Positions 50,516 through 60,427 of a DNA stretch of 64,000 nucleotides are shown piece by piece (within the stretch, counting starts at the first letter, position 1; every line of letters starts with the position of its first letter). The DNA is from Gimibacter soli. Lineage in GTDB: Bacteria; Pseudomonadota; Alphaproteobacteria; Sphingomonadales; Kordiimonadaceae. Where the stretch lies: contig NZ_CP116805.1 of NCBI RefSeq assembly GCF_028463845.1, positions 682,001 to 746,000 on the forward strand, read 5' to 3'. The notes beneath the pieces were generated by a model. The model was not told where the DNA came from and did no database searches. It worked only from the letters and a program-made list of their open reading frames with translations. Both the position numbers and the translations under genes were made by a program.

Positions 50516-52219
50516 TCAGGTGGCGCTGAAGCTGGAGGCAAGCCCCCAGATGCCGGCGAGGATAACGGTGGCAAGCCCGGCAAGGCCAAGCACAAGGAGG
50601 TGAAATCTCGTGAGCAGATTTCTCGGCGGCGCCGGGTCCTTGAGGAGCGCCAGCATCATGAGTGTGAGACCCATCGCGGCAAGAAGCCCGGTGAAAAGCA
50701 CGACCCGCGCGGCGGCTATCAGCCAGGGCATATCGAGATCATAAAGGGCCGGCGCCCAGAGATACAATTCGCCGAGGGTTCCGGCCCCGACGAGCAAGAT
50801 GGTGGCGATGGACAGCCCGCCGGTGAAACGCCAGCCGCCATGTTCTGCAACGCGCAGGAAGGCAGCACCACTGATCAGGATGGGCAGCAGGAAGGCGATG
50901 GGCCTGAGGGCGTAGCGCGGATCGGCAGTTGGCGCGACACGCTCATATAACTTGCCGTCCAGTATGAAGCGGTCAAAGGGGGCGGCAGGGTCCAGCACCA
51001 GCACCCGGCCATTACCGGTTTCCCACCGCCAGCCGTCCTTGCTGCTGATCGCCACCCGCACGTCCTTGTCGACCTTCAGATATCCCTCTCCTTCGAGCGG
51101 GGCATGGAGGCCGATGGTGGGCGCCAGCACCTGACGGAAGCGCGCCTGCAAGGACGGGCTCGGGGCATCGGGCCGGGCGCGGAACAGGCCGTCCACTGGC
51201 TGCAGGCGGGTGGGCAGCAAGGGGTCGGCGAAGGTCACATCGGGTGTGGGCGGCACGAAGCTTGTGGCCACCATCGTGGTGAAGCCGCTGATGTCCGTTT
51301 CGCGCGTGCAGGGGGTGACGGGTTTGAAAATCAGGGTCAGGTCAGCGTCCGGGAAGGCCGCGAACGTGACACCGCAGCCGGGCAGGCTCGTGAGATATCG
51401 CCGCCCCTGCCAGTGTCGGAGCATCAGGCCGCCTGTCCGTCCGTCCCGTGTCAATGGTGTCTCCCACGCCAGACGAATGGTCAGGGCATCGAACATGTCG
51501 GGCGAAAGGTAGCGCCCGCCCGCTGCATCGCGGTTACGCGTCATCAGCCGGGCGAGGGTGGCCACCAGCCGGTTGCTGCCCTTCGCGGATAGGGCAGCAA
51601 GCTGGGCCTGCGGGCCCTTGCCTGCTTGCCAGTCGGCAGCTGTGAGGCCGAAGGGCATGAGCACTTCGTCGCGCACGATATCGCCAAACGGCTTGCCAGC
51701 GGCGGTTTCCAGAATGGCCACCAGAAGCGCCCAGCCGGCGGCATCGTCGCGCGGCCAGATGCCGGGCGGATCGCTGCGTTGCAGATAGGGGGCGAGACTT
51801 GTGGTCCGACCGATATAGGGCGGCACGGCAAAGCCGCCGGTCTCGGCCATCAGCTGGCGGGCTGTCGGCCAGTGTTCGAACAGAAAGCGGTCATGCAGGC
51901 CGGGATAAAGCCGCTTCACCGGGGCATCGAGATCGAGAAGGCCCTGCTCCGCCAGCCGCAGCGCGCTGAGGGCGACCACAAGGCGCGACGCAGGCCCGAG
52001 ATCGAGCATGTCAGCATCGGCCCCAAGGTGCATGATACGCGGGCCGTTCACATGCGCGATGCGGCCTTCCATGTCGGCGTCGGCGATCATGGCATCCAGC
52101 GCATCGGCAGGCACGACAACGGACTGCGCCCATGCAGGCACTGCTGCAAAGGCCAGTGCCATGCAGGCGACCAGCCACCGCGTCGCTCGCTTTATCGTTA
52201 TTCTGGAAGCCTTTGACAT
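50516..52219 (-). CDS. Degenerate serine beta-lactamase-like protein with membrane tail
   Basis: A 567-residue exported protein: signal peptide (about 1-32), a serine beta-lactamase/class C-like domain (about 35-400) and four predicted membrane helices at about 430-565. RLAEQGLLDLDAPVKRLYP matches the family exactly, but the SxxK catalytic motif expected nine residues before it reads P76-A77-S78-R79, so both Ser and Lys are lost. The later motifs (YxN, HxG) are also weak. It probably does not hydrolyse and may bind peptidoglycan-like ligands. The start at 52219 is preferred; 52252 is possible. It diverges from the nitroreductase gene. Confidence 0.8.
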   Translation of the reverse strand: MSKASRITIKRATRWLVACMALAFAAVPAWAQSVVVPADALDAMIADADMEGRIAHVNGPRIMHLGADADMLDLGPASRLVVALSALRLAEQGLLDLDAPVKRLYPGLHDRFLFEHWPTARQLMAETGGFAVPPYIGRTTSLAPYLQRSDPPGIWPRDDAAGWALLVAILETAAGKPFGDIVRDEVLMPFGLTAADWQAGKGPQAQLAALSAKGSNRLVATLARLMTRNRDAAGGRYLSPDMFDALTIRLAWETPLTRDGRTGGLMLRHWQGRRYLTSLPGCGVTFAAFPDADLTLIFKPVTPCTRETDISGFTTMVATSFVPPTPDVTFADPLLPTRLQPVDGLFRARPDAPSPSLQARFRQVLAPTIGLHAPLEGEGYLKVDKDVRVAISSKDGWRWETGNGRVLVLDPAAPFDRFILDGKLYERVAPTADPRYALRPIAFLLPILISGAAFLRVAEHGGWRFTGGLSIATILLVGAGTLGELYLWAPALYDLDMPWLIAAARVVLFTGLLAAMGLTLMMLALLKDPAPPRNLLTRFHLLVLGLAGLATVILAGIWGLASSFSAT

Positions 52220-52273
52220 GGCCTTCCCGCTGCCCTTAACTGCTGCATCCATCCTTAAAGGAGCCCTTCCATC

Positions 52274-52945
52274 ATGACAAAGGCGAAATACCATCCCCTT
52301 GCAGGATACCAGCGGAATCCGGACGCCGATATGGTGGCGCGGGCCGAGGGCTTTTTCGAGGAAATGGCGCGCCGCCGCACGGTGCGTGACTTCGCGGCCG
52401 ACCCTGTGCCACGCGCCGTGATCGAGGCCGCTATCGCAACGGCCGGCCGGGCACCGTCAGGCGCCAACAAGCAGCCGTGGCATTTCGTGGCAGTCTCCAG
52501 CACCGATATCAAGCGCCGTATCCGCGAAGCGGCGGAAGAGGAAGAGCGGGCCTTCTATGGCGGCCGCGCCGGCGACGACTGGCTCGCAGACCTCGCGCAT
52601 CTTGGCACCGATGAACACAAGCCGTTTCTGGAAACGGCACCTTGGCTGATCGTCTGTTTCAAGGCGCTTTACGGCGAAGACGCCGAGACCGGCGAACGCG
52701 AGACCAATTATTATGTCCATGAAAGCGCGGGGATCGCCTGCGGCTTCCTGATCGCGGCCTTGCACAGGGCGGGGCTTGCCACGCTCACCCACACGCCGTC
52801 GCCCATGAAGTTCCTGTCGGAAATCTGCGGGCGGCCAAAGAATGAAAAGGCGATGATGATCATCGTGGCCGGCCACCCGGCAGCGGGTGCCGAGGTGCCG
52901 GTGATCACCAAAAAGCCGCTCGCGGAAATCTCGACATGGCTTTAA
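52274..52945 (+). CDS. Nitroreductase family protein, iodotyrosine-deiodinase-like clade
   Basis: A 223-residue flavin (FMN) enzyme. [18 protein letters not shown] and [17 protein letters not shown], then [19 protein letters not shown], match the nitroreductase subgroup that includes iodotyrosine deiodinase homologues. In bacteria such proteins reduce halotyrosines, quinones or flavins. AAAGGAG precedes the ATG, and it is divergent from the beta-lactamase-like gene. The physiological substrate is unknown. Confidence 0.87.
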   Translation: MTKAKYHPLAGYQRNPDADMVARAEGFFEEMARRRTVRDFAADPVPRAVIEAAIATAGRAPSGANKQPWHFVAVSSTDIKRRIREAAEEEERAFYGGRAGDDWLADLAHLGTDEHKPFLETAPWLIVCFKALYGEDAETGERETNYYVHESAGIACGFLIAALHRAGLATLTHTPSPMKFLSEICGRPKNEKAMMIIVAGHPAAGAEVPVITKKPLAEISTWL

Positions 52946-52949
52946 GGGC

Positions 52950-53831
52950 CTAGAATTCGAAAGTGAGCGCCGAGCCGACCACGGCCTGCGTGCGCGAGCC
53001 CACGCCGTTCGCGACCAACGGGCTTTCAGCCGCACTGCCGACAAGCCGGCCGAGCGACAAGATGCTCACGACCCGAGCCCGTTTGGTGACCCGGTAGGCG
53101 GCAATGCCGGTGAGGCTGACTTCCGAAAAACCGGCGGAAGCCGTGAAGGCCGGCAGGCCAAAGCCCGAGCGGTCGCTTTGCATGCGGGTGAGGCCAAACT
53201 CGGTCTGCGCCGCTTTCCGCGAAATTGCTTTGGCGCGGGCGGCCACGCCGATAAGCCATTTCTCATCGCGGTAAACGCCGTGGCCGACCGTGAGGCGCAC
53301 CGTGCGACCAAGGGCAGACGACAGCGCCTGGCTCATTTCAGCCGAAATCAGCAGGCTTTTGGTGTGATAGCGGGCGAAACCGCCCACTTCGACCGTGTTG
53401 CCGATGTCGCCGAGCCCTTCGAGGGCGGCGTTGGCGCTTTCATTGCGGCCAAAACGGTAGCGGATCAGGGGGCCGGCTTCAAAACCACCGCTCCGGTACG
53501 CGGCAAAGGAAAAGCGGGTGCCATCCAGCCGCCACACATCCTTGTAGCGCACTTCGACAAGTGGCAGCACATGTAGGCGGTAATTATCCGATCCGGTATA
53601 ATCCGGCACGAAGCCGAGGCCGGCACCGAGCCTGAGCGTCAGGTCTTCCGGGCGTTCTTCCGGGGGCCACAGGTCGTCGATGCCTTGCTCGACCGCTTCA
53701 ACGGCACTTTGCAACCTGTCGGTCACAGAGAAAGTATCGTCCGCTGCGTAAGTGCCTGTCGACTGCCCGAAACAAAGGGTGCCGAAGCAAAGGCTGAAAC
53801 AGGTTATTTCACGTCCAACTCGAAACCGCAT
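52950..53831 (-). CDS. MipA/OmpV family outer-membrane protein
   Basis: A 293-residue beta-barrel protein. It has an export signal (residues about 1-30), GAGLGFVPDYTGSDNYRL typical of MipA/OmpV, repeated amphipathic strands, and the C-terminal Phe (ALTFEF). MipA relatives act as scaffolds for wall synthesis or as porins. The start at 53831 (MRFRVGREI) is preferred over a longer frame. It is convergent with the nitroreductase gene. Confidence 0.88.
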   Translation of the reverse strand: MRFRVGREITCFSLCFGTLCFGQSTGTYAADDTFSVTDRLQSAVEAVEQGIDDLWPPEERPEDLTLRLGAGLGFVPDYTGSDNYRLHVLPLVEVRYKDVWRLDGTRFSFAAYRSGGFEAGPLIRYRFGRNESANAALEGLGDIGNTVEVGGFARYHTKSLLISAEMSQALSSALGRTVRLTVGHGVYRDEKWLIGVAARAKAISRKAAQTEFGLTRMQSDRSGFGLPAFTASAGFSEVSLTGIAAYRVTKRARVVSILSLGRLVGSAAESPLVANGVGSRTQAVVGSALTFEF

Positions 53832-53940
53832 GACAGGGATCCTCCACTGGAGTGCGATCACGGCTCGTCATGTCTCTAGTCAGCCAGAAATGTGTTAACA
53901 GTAAGGAAAAACCGTGCAAAGGCGCGGGCAGCCTCGGTTT

Positions 53941-55314
53941 TCAACGGTTCTCCGGCCGCAACAGCCAATGGAATCGGGCCAGTTGCAGCACCCACGAGAC
54001 GAAACAGCCGATGATCGTGCCGATCATCAGGCCCTTGAGCCCGAGCCCCGCGGGGAAGGCGAGCAGCCAGCAGGCGGGCAGCATCACCCCCATGAAGGAG
54101 ATGGCCTGCAGCAGCGTAGGCCACCAGGTTTCCTTGAATCCGCGCAGGAGCGAAGAGACAACCATCTGGGCGGCATCAAACACCATGCCGAAGGTGAAGA
54201 AGATGGTCAGCGGCACCAGCATGTCGATGATGCGGGCGTCATCGGTGAAGACGCCGAGGGCCGGCTCGACGAACACGAAGATGATCCCGGTAAAGATGCC
54301 GGTGACGGTGAAATTGAGCATGATGCCCGATACGCCGGCCAGCAGCGTGTCGTAGCGGTCGCGCCGGGCGAAGGCGATGCCCACGCGCACGCTGGCGGCG
54401 ACGCCGATCCCGATCGAGATCATATTGGGCAGGCCGATGATCTGCCATGTCACGCCCTGTGCTGCCAGCGGCAGGGTGCCGAGCCAGCCGGCGAAGATGG
54501 CGAGGCCGCCAAAGGCCACAACCTCGGCGGCGATGGCGACGGCGGCGGCATAGCCGACCATGCGCTGGTCGGCCCAGTCGCGCCAGCGCTGGCCGTGGGG
54601 ATCGCGCACGCCGAACTCGCGGATCGCCGGGCTCCACCAGACATAGGCAAAGGCAATGGCGGCAAGGAACCAGCGCACGGCGGTCGATGCCCAGGCCGAG
54701 CCTTCCGCCCCCATTTCAGGGAAGCCGAAGCGACCGAACACCATGCCGTAATCGAGAACAAGATTGACGATATTGGCGGCAAGCATCAGCCAGAAGCCGA
54801 TCTGGCCGCGCTTCACGCCTTCAAGGAACATGGTGCAGCTGAGGAACAGGAGGTGCCCCGGAATGCCGAGGCCGAGGACGCGGATCAGGTTACCCGAAAT
54901 CCTCGCGTCTTCCTCCGACTGGCCAAGCAGCGAAAGCCACAATTCCCCCGGCCATGTGGCGGCGGCGATGATCACGCCCGACCAGATGGTGAAAGGGATG
55001 CTGCGCCGCCAGACCCGGCCGCAGGCCTTGAGGTCGTCGCCGCCAAATTCGTTCGCGGTGAAGACAAGGATCGAGGACATCAGCCCGATCCCGACGACAA
55101 GCGCGAACATGATGACCGACTGGTTGGCGAGATTGAGCCACGCCAGATCGCGCGTCGCATAATGGCCGACGATGGCCGTGTCGACCATCGCAAGGCCCAG
55201 AATGCCGATCCGCATCAGGACCGCCGGCGTGGACAAGCGGAACAGTTCGCCGAAATGGCGTTTGAACCGTTCAAGGACCCAGGTCCTGTCTCTTGCTTCG
55301 TCAGGTTTCCACAT
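53941..55314 (-). CDS. MATE family efflux transporter
   Basis: A 457-residue multidrug/toxin extrusion transporter with twelve predicted helices. RLSTPAVLMRIGILGLAMVDTAIVGHY at the N-terminus (read in two parts) and LRGFKETWWPTLLQAISF are typical of NorM-type proteins, and the two halves show the internal repeat. It exports drugs or cations in exchange for Na+ or H+. It diverges from the OPT operon. Substrates are not deducible. Confidence 0.94.
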   Translation of the reverse strand: MWKPDEARDRTWVLERFKRHFGELFRLSTPAVLMRIGILGLAMVDTAIVGHYATRDLAWLNLANQSVIMFALVVGIGLMSSILVFTANEFGGDDLKACGRVWRRSIPFTIWSGVIIAAATWPGELWLSLLGQSEEDARISGNLIRVLGLGIPGHLLFLSCTMFLEGVKRGQIGFWLMLAANIVNLVLDYGMVFGRFGFPEMGAEGSAWASTAVRWFLAAIAFAYVWWSPAIREFGVRDPHGQRWRDWADQRMVGYAAAVAIAAEVVAFGGLAIFAGWLGTLPLAAQGVTWQIIGLPNMISIGIGVAASVRVGIAFARRDRYDTLLAGVSGIMLNFTVTGIFTGIIFVFVEPALGVFTDDARIIDMLVPLTIFFTFGMVFDAAQMVVSSLLRGFKETWWPTLLQAISFMGVMLPACWLLAFPAGLGLKGLMIGTIIGCFVSWVLQLARFHWLLRPENR

Positions 55315-55486
55315 GATGCCGTCGAGTGTTAGGGCAATTGCGCCTGATTGTCGGACAGGGCTTGCCTCGAATGGGTCGGATAGTGCTATGCTCCTTTCCG
55401 TCGTCTGGCAAGCCGGTTATGCTCGCCGGGGCGAAATGCTCGAGAGCCGTTTTTCAAGGCGGCCGGGTCAAGGGGGAAATCGTTCA

Positions 55487-57274
55487 ATGAGTTTGGGGAC
55501 GCCGAAACCGTCGCCGGCAACAGCCTCTTTCTCGTCAGCCGGACCGCTTACACGCGGCGCCTATCCGGAGCTGACGACCCATGCGCTTGTCGTTGGTTAT
55601 TTTCTCGGTGCGCTGATTGCGCTTTCAATCGGCTATGCAGCCCTCAAGCTAGGCTTCTCGATCGAGGGGTCGGAACTCGCGGCCATCCTCGGCTTCGGTG
55701 TGCTGCGGGGCGTGCTGCGCCGCCGCTCCATCGTTGAAAACAATATCGTCCAGACGATTGCGAGCGCGGTGAACGGTGCGTCTTCGGGCCTCATGTTCTC
55801 GGTGCCTGCGATTTTCATCCTTGGCTATGGCACGGAACTGAATCCCTATGTGATCGCTTTCGGTGCCATGGCAGGGGCTATCCTCGGCATCGCTTTCATC
55901 ATCCCCTTGCGCAAGCATATGATCGATTTCGAACGGCTGACCTACCCTGGCGGGGTGGCGGTTGCCTCGATCCTGCGCGCACCGGGCGCGGGCATCGTGA
56001 AGGCCAAGCTGCTGCTCGGCGCCATGGCCCTTTCCGCGCTTGTCCATGGCTTTGTCCTTTATTATCAGGCCGAATATTTCGATCTCTTCGGCTGGCTCGA
56101 TGGCCTGATGGGTGTTGATATCTTCCCTGAATATCTGAACGGCATCTGGTTCGTCTCGCTGATGACGATGGGGGTTGGCTATATCGCGGCGCGCGGCGGC
56201 CTTGCCTTCATCATCGGCGGCTTCCTCTGTTACTGGCTCCTTGCCCCCATGGTCGATCTTGCTGGCCTGTTGCCGATCGAGGCGGGCGAAGTGGTGACCA
56301 ACCCCTCGCGCCTGCGCGTCTTGCTGTTCCAGCCGGTTGGTATCGGCATGCTGATCGGCGGCGCGGTGATCGGCGTGGCCTTTGCCTTCCCGCTGCTGCG
56401 CTCGGCCATTGCCGCGATGCAATCGGCCGACAAGGCACGCAGCATTGCGGCCAGCGACGAAATGCCGATCCGCTTCCTTTATATCGCGGTTATCGCATCC
56501 ACCATTCTCCTCGGTGTCATGGCCGTCAGTTCGACCAGCGAGGTCGGGCTGGTGCGTGGTGTCCTGATGGCGCTGCTCGGCACGGCATGGGTCTGGATGT
56601 CGGGGATCATCCTGTCGGAAGCCATCGGTCGCACCAACTGGTCGCCGCTTTCGGGCATGACCCTGATCGCCGTCACGCTGCTCATTATCATCACCCAGTC
56701 GATGGGCGGGATGGACCGTGGGCCGGCCATCGTGGCGGCCGTCACCGTGGGTGCGGCGACCTGTGTGGCCATGAGCCAGGCGACCGACCTGATGATGGAC
56801 CTGAAAACAGGCTATCTGGTAGGCGCCACACCGCGCCAGCAGCAGATCGGCCAGATGCTTGGCGCATGGCTCGGGCCGATCCTCATCGTCGGCCTCGTCT
56901 ATGTGCTGCACCAGGCCTACGGGCTTGGCTCCGAGGCGCTGCCGGCGCCGCAGGGCCAAGCGCTTGCCTCGATGGTTGACGGCATCCTCGGCGGCAATGT
57001 GCCGGTTGAGAAATACGCGGCCGGCGCCATGCTCGGTGCGCTGCTTTCTGCCGTGTTCGGCGGGCTTGGCATCACGGTCGGGCTTGGCTTCTACCTGCCT
57101 TTCTCGATTGTGCTGACCTATTCGCTCGGTTCGTTGCTGCGCGAGATTACCGACCGCAAGCTTGGCGAGCGCTGGTCAGAACACAAGGGCATTCCGGTGG
57201 CTGCCGGTTTCATCGTTGGTGAAGCGCTCGTCGGTGTTGCCTTCGCCGTCAATACCATTGTGGCCGCGAGCTGA
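55487..57274 (+). CDS. OPT family oligopeptide transporter
   Basis: A 595-residue membrane protein of the OPT superfamily with about fourteen helices; VIAFGAMAGAILGIAFIIPLRK and ERLTYPGGVAVASILRAPG (read in parts) are conserved OPT segments. OPT proteins import di- to pentapeptides or metal chelates using the proton gradient. ATG at 55487 has AGGGGGA 9 bases upstream; longer frames overlap the MATE gene. It heads a five-gene run with an unknown small membrane protein, an amidohydrolase, an M24 peptidase and a small exported protein, suggesting uptake of peptides and their breakdown. Confidence 0.93.
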   Translation: MSLGTPKPSPATASFSSAGPLTRGAYPELTTHALVVGYFLGALIALSIGYAALKLGFSIEGSELAAILGFGVLRGVLRRRSIVENNIVQTIASAVNGASSGLMFSVPAIFILGYGTELNPYVIAFGAMAGAILGIAFIIPLRKHMIDFERLTYPGGVAVASILRAPGAGIVKAKLLLGAMALSALVHGFVLYYQAEYFDLFGWLDGLMGVDIFPEYLNGIWFVSLMTMGVGYIAARGGLAFIIGGFLCYWLLAPMVDLAGLLPIEAGEVVTNPSRLRVLLFQPVGIGMLIGGAVIGVAFAFPLLRSAIAAMQSADKARSIAASDEMPIRFLYIAVIASTILLGVMAVSSTSEVGLVRGVLMALLGTAWVWMSGIILSEAIGRTNWSPLSGMTLIAVTLLIIITQSMGGMDRGPAIVAAVTVGAATCVAMSQATDLMMDLKTGYLVGATPRQQQIGQMLGAWLGPILIVGLVYVLHQAYGLGSEALPAPQGQALASMVDGILGGNVPVEKYAAGAMLGALLSAVFGGLGITVGLGFYLPFSIVLTYSLGSLLREITDRKLGERWSEHKGIPVAAGFIVGEALVGVAFAVNTIVAAS

Positions 57275-57288
57275 GGGAGGGGCAGTCC

Positions 57289-57846
57289 ATGACCATTCTT
57301 CTCTCCCGCCTAGTGGTTGCCGCCGCCTTCGTCGGCGGTGCCTTCATTGCCGTGATCGACCCGGCGGCTATCGACTGGAAGACCTTCCTGCCGGTGGTCG
57401 CTGCAGGCCTCGTGGGCCTCATCGTCCTCAAGGTCAGTACCGGTGCCGCGGCGCGCGCCGATAGCGTGCTCATCGCCAATCGCCGCATTCTCAATGATAG
57501 CCTCCATGCCATTGTGCTCAATCTGGAGGAACTGAACGGCCGCCGCGACAAGATCCCGACCTATGAAATGCGGTTCGAGATCGACCGGCTGTTCCGCGAT
57601 GATCTTTTTGCCTTCGCCGACGCCCGTGACAGCCTGAAGCATATCTTCGGGCTTTCGGCCTATGCCGAGATCATGTCGAGCTTTGCGGCGGGCGAACGTT
57701 ATCTCAATCGTGTCTGGTCGGCTTCAACCGATGGTTATGTCGACGAGGTTCTCGTCTATATCGAAAAGGCCCTGGGGCAGTTTGTCGAGGCGGTAGACGC
57801 TTTCGACCGTGCCGATACGGCCGCAAGGAAGGAAATGTCCAAATGA
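57289..57846 (+). CDS. Small membrane protein in OPT operon
   Basis: A 185-residue protein without a recognised family. Two helices at about 5-24 and 33-52 are followed by a soluble, Asp/Glu/Arg-rich helical part with RFEIDRLFRDDLFAFADARD. It lies between the OPT transporter and the amidohydrolase, 14 bases after the former and overlapping the latter by 4 bases. GGGAGGGG precedes the ATG. It may be an accessory subunit of the transporter. Confidence 0.8.
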   Translation: MTILLSRLVVAAAFVGGAFIAVIDPAAIDWKTFLPVVAAGLVGLIVLKVSTGAAARADSVLIANRRILNDSLHAIVLNLEELNGRRDKIPTYEMRFEIDRLFRDDLFAFADARDSLKHIFGLSAYAEIMSSFAAGERYLNRVWSASTDGYVDEVLVYIEKALGQFVEAVDAFDRADTAARKEMSK

Positions 57847-59126
57847 CTGCAACGAAATGGATCGCCGCCGCCCTTTCAGCCGCCACGATGCTGACGGCGA
57901 CGGCCTCGGCCGGCGATATCTATATGACGGCCGCCGCGATGATTGACGTGGAAAGCGGCAAGACGATTGAAAACCCGGCCATCGTGATCCGCGACGACCG
58001 GATCGTTGCCATCGGCCGCAAGGGCCGCCTGCCGGCGCCTATCGACGCCAAGCTTGTGGCGCTTGACGGCATGACCATCATGCCCGGCCTGATGGACATG
58101 CATGTGCACCTGATGGGCGACGCCGAAGCCGGCTTCTTTGACGGCATGACCCAATCCGTGCCGCGCCAGACCGTGATCGCGGTGAAGAATGCGAAAGTCA
58201 CCCTGATGCAGGGCTTCACCACCGTGCGTGATGTGGGCGACGAGGCTTATGGCGTTGCCGGTGTGCGCGACGGCATCAATGCTGGCGATATCATCGGCCC
58301 GCGCATCTTTGCGTCCGGCCCGGCCCTCGGTGTGACCGGTGGCCACTGCGATAACAATGTCTTCCCGCCCGAAATGCATATCAAGGCAGATGGCGTAGCG
58401 GACGGCCCGTGGGAAGCCCGCCGCAAGGTGCGTGAAGTGCTGAAATACGGCGCCAACACGATCAAGATTTGCGCCACCGGCGGCGTTTTCTCGAAAGGTA
58501 CGTCGGTTGGCGGCCAGCATTATACGTTCGAGGAAATGAAGGCGATTGCTGATGAAGCTCATATGCGGGGCGTGATCGTGGCAGCCCACGCCCACGGCAC
58601 CGACGGCATCAAGGCGGCGATTGTGGCCGGGATCGACAGTATCGAACATTCGAGCCTGATCGATGATGAGGGCATCGCGCTCGCCAAGGAGCATGGCACC
58701 TATCTGTCGATGGATATCTACAATACCGATTACACGCAGGCGACGGGTGCCGAGCGCGGCGTGCCGGAAGAAAACATGCGCAAGGACCGCGAAGTGGCGC
58801 AGGCCCAGCGCGATAATTTCGCCAAGGCCGTGAAGGCGGGCGTGAATATGGTTTATGGCACCGACACCGGCGTCTATCCGCACTCGCAGGCGGCCCGCCA
58901 GTTTGCCGTGATGGTGCAATATGGCATGACGCCGCTGCAGGCCATCCAGGCCGCCACGATCAATTCGGCGCGTCTGTTGAAACAGGAAAACGAGTTCGGC
59001 GCGCTGAAGGAAGGCCTCAAGGCCGATATCGTTGCGGTGAAGGGTGACCCCCTGAAAGACGTCACGCTGCTGCAGAATGTGCAGTTCGTGATGAAGGACG
59101 GCCAGGTTTACAAGCAGGTCAACTGA
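57843..59126 (+). CDS. Exported amidohydrolase (Xaa-Pro dipeptidase-like)
   Basis: A 427-residue metal-dependent amidohydrolase with a signal peptide (MTATKWIAAALSAATMLTATASA). Metal-site motifs are MDMHVHLMG, ANTIKICATGG with the carboxylated Lys position, VAAHAHG, SIEHSSLID and YGTDTGVYPH. The family includes dipeptidases acting on Xaa-Pro or Xaa-Arg and related amides. Its start overlaps the preceding gene by 4 bases and an M24 peptidase follows 11 bases later, supporting a role in peptide degradation. Confidence 0.9.
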   Translation: MTATKWIAAALSAATMLTATASAGDIYMTAAAMIDVESGKTIENPAIVIRDDRIVAIGRKGRLPAPIDAKLVALDGMTIMPGLMDMHVHLMGDAEAGFFDGMTQSVPRQTVIAVKNAKVTLMQGFTTVRDVGDEAYGVAGVRDGINAGDIIGPRIFASGPALGVTGGHCDNNVFPPEMHIKADGVADGPWEARRKVREVLKYGANTIKICATGGVFSKGTSVGGQHYTFEEMKAIADEAHMRGVIVAAHAHGTDGIKAAIVAGIDSIEHSSLIDDEGIALAKEHGTYLSMDIYNTDYTQATGAERGVPEENMRKDREVAQAQRDNFAKAVKAGVNMVYGTDTGVYPHSQAARQFAVMVQYGMTPLQAIQAATINSARLLKQENEFGALKEGLKADIVAVKGDPLKDVTLLQNVQFVMKDGQVYKQVN

Positions 59127-59137
59127 GGATGCGGACG

Positions 59138-60409
59138 ATGAAGGCCACACGCCGCGATCTTTTCAAGCTGGGGGCAGGGCTGGCGGCCCTGCCGCTTGTC
59201 TCCCGCGCCAGCTTCGCGGCGGGCGCGGATGCCCCGACCCTTGCCTCGCTGACGGGCGGTGTGCAGCCGATCACGGTTGAGGAACGCAAGGCCCGCATCA
59301 AACGCGCGCAGGAACTGATGGAAGTCGCCGGGATCGATGCGCTGGTGATCGAACCCGGTGCCGCGATGCTCTATTTCTCCGGCATTCGCTGGTGGCGGAG
59401 CGAGCGGTTGACGGCTCTTGTTATCCCTGCCAAGGGCGAGATTGGCGTGGTGACGCCTTTCTTTGAAGAACCGAGCGTGCGCCAGTCGCTGACCTTCGGC
59501 GATGACGTGCGCCCGTGGCACGAGCATGAAAATCCGTTCAAACGCGTGGCGCAAATCCTTGCTGACCGCGGCCTGACAACAGGCCGGATCGGGCTTGAAG
59601 GCACGGTTCGCTATTTCGTTGCGGACGGGCTGAAGAAAGCAGCATCAGGGTTCGAGATTGTCTCGGGCGAGGCCGTCACGCGTGGGTGCCGCATGATCAA
59701 GAGCCCGGCCGAGATCGCGCTTCTCCACAAGGCGAACGAAATCACGCTGGCGGCCTACCGCCATGTGTGGCCGCAGGTGAAAGCCGGCATGACGCCCGCT
59801 GACATCGGCGCGATGATGCATCAGGCCCAGAAGGCGCTCGGTGGCAGCGATACATGGGCGCTGGTGCTGGTGGGTGAGGCAAGCGCCTACCCGCACGGCT
59901 CCGAAGCGCCGCAGGTGGTGAAGGACGGCGAGATTGTCCTGATGGATTGCGGCTGCGCGGTCGAAGGCTACCAGTCCGACATTTCCCGTACCTTCGTGTT
60001 CGGCACGCCGACGAGCGACCAGCGCGAGGTCTATGCCCGTGTGCGCAAGGGGCAGGATGTGGCCTTCAAGGCCGCACAGCTTGGCGCACCCGCCGGCAGC
60101 ATCGATGATGCGGTCAGGGCCTATTACGAAAGCCTCGGCTACGGCCCCGGCTACAAGACACCCGGCCTTTCCCACCGCACCGGCCACGGCATCGGCATGG
60201 AAGGCCATGAAAGCCCGAATTTCGTGCACAGCGAGGCGATGCCGCTGGCACCGGGGATGTGTTTCTCGAACGAGCCGGGCATCTACAGCTTCGGCAAGTT
60301 CGGTGTGCGGCTTGAGGATTGCCTGCACATGACGGCGGACGGCCCTGTCTGGTTCACGGTGCCGCCCGAAAGTCTGGACGAGCCGTTCGGGGCGCTCGGT
60401 CCGATCTGA
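59138..60409 (+). CDS. Exported M24 Xaa-Pro peptidase
   Basis: A 423-residue M24 metallopeptidase with a twin-arginine signal (MKATRRDLFKLGAGLAALP), so the folded, metal-loaded enzyme is exported to the periplasm. Metal ligands are visible in LMDCGCAVEGYQSDISRTF (two Asp), HRTGHGIGMEGHE (His), SNEPGIY (Glu) and GVRLEDC (Glu). The start at 59138 has GAGG 9 bases upstream, unlike the ATG at 59129. It acts on proline-containing peptides together with the preceding amidohydrolase. Confidence 0.92.
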   Translation: MKATRRDLFKLGAGLAALPLVSRASFAAGADAPTLASLTGGVQPITVEERKARIKRAQELMEVAGIDALVIEPGAAMLYFSGIRWWRSERLTALVIPAKGEIGVVTPFFEEPSVRQSLTFGDDVRPWHEHENPFKRVAQILADRGLTTGRIGLEGTVRYFVADGLKKAASGFEIVSGEAVTRGCRMIKSPAEIALLHKANEITLAAYRHVWPQVKAGMTPADIGAMMHQAQKALGGSDTWALVLVGEASAYPHGSEAPQVVKDGEIVLMDCGCAVEGYQSDISRTFVFGTPTSDQREVYARVRKGQDVAFKAAQLGAPAGSIDDAVRAYYESLGYGPGYKTPGLSHRTGHGIGMEGHESPNFVHSEAMPLAPGMCFSNEPGIYSFGKFGVRLEDCLHMTADGPVWFTVPPESLDEPFGALGPI

Positions 60410-60427
60410 TTTTTGTTGGGGGTAGTG

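Noticed and set aside
57876-59150. Long minus-strand frame over the second amidohydrolase
   Set aside because: Antisense to a gene with signal peptide and all metal motifs; composition is His/Arg-rich.
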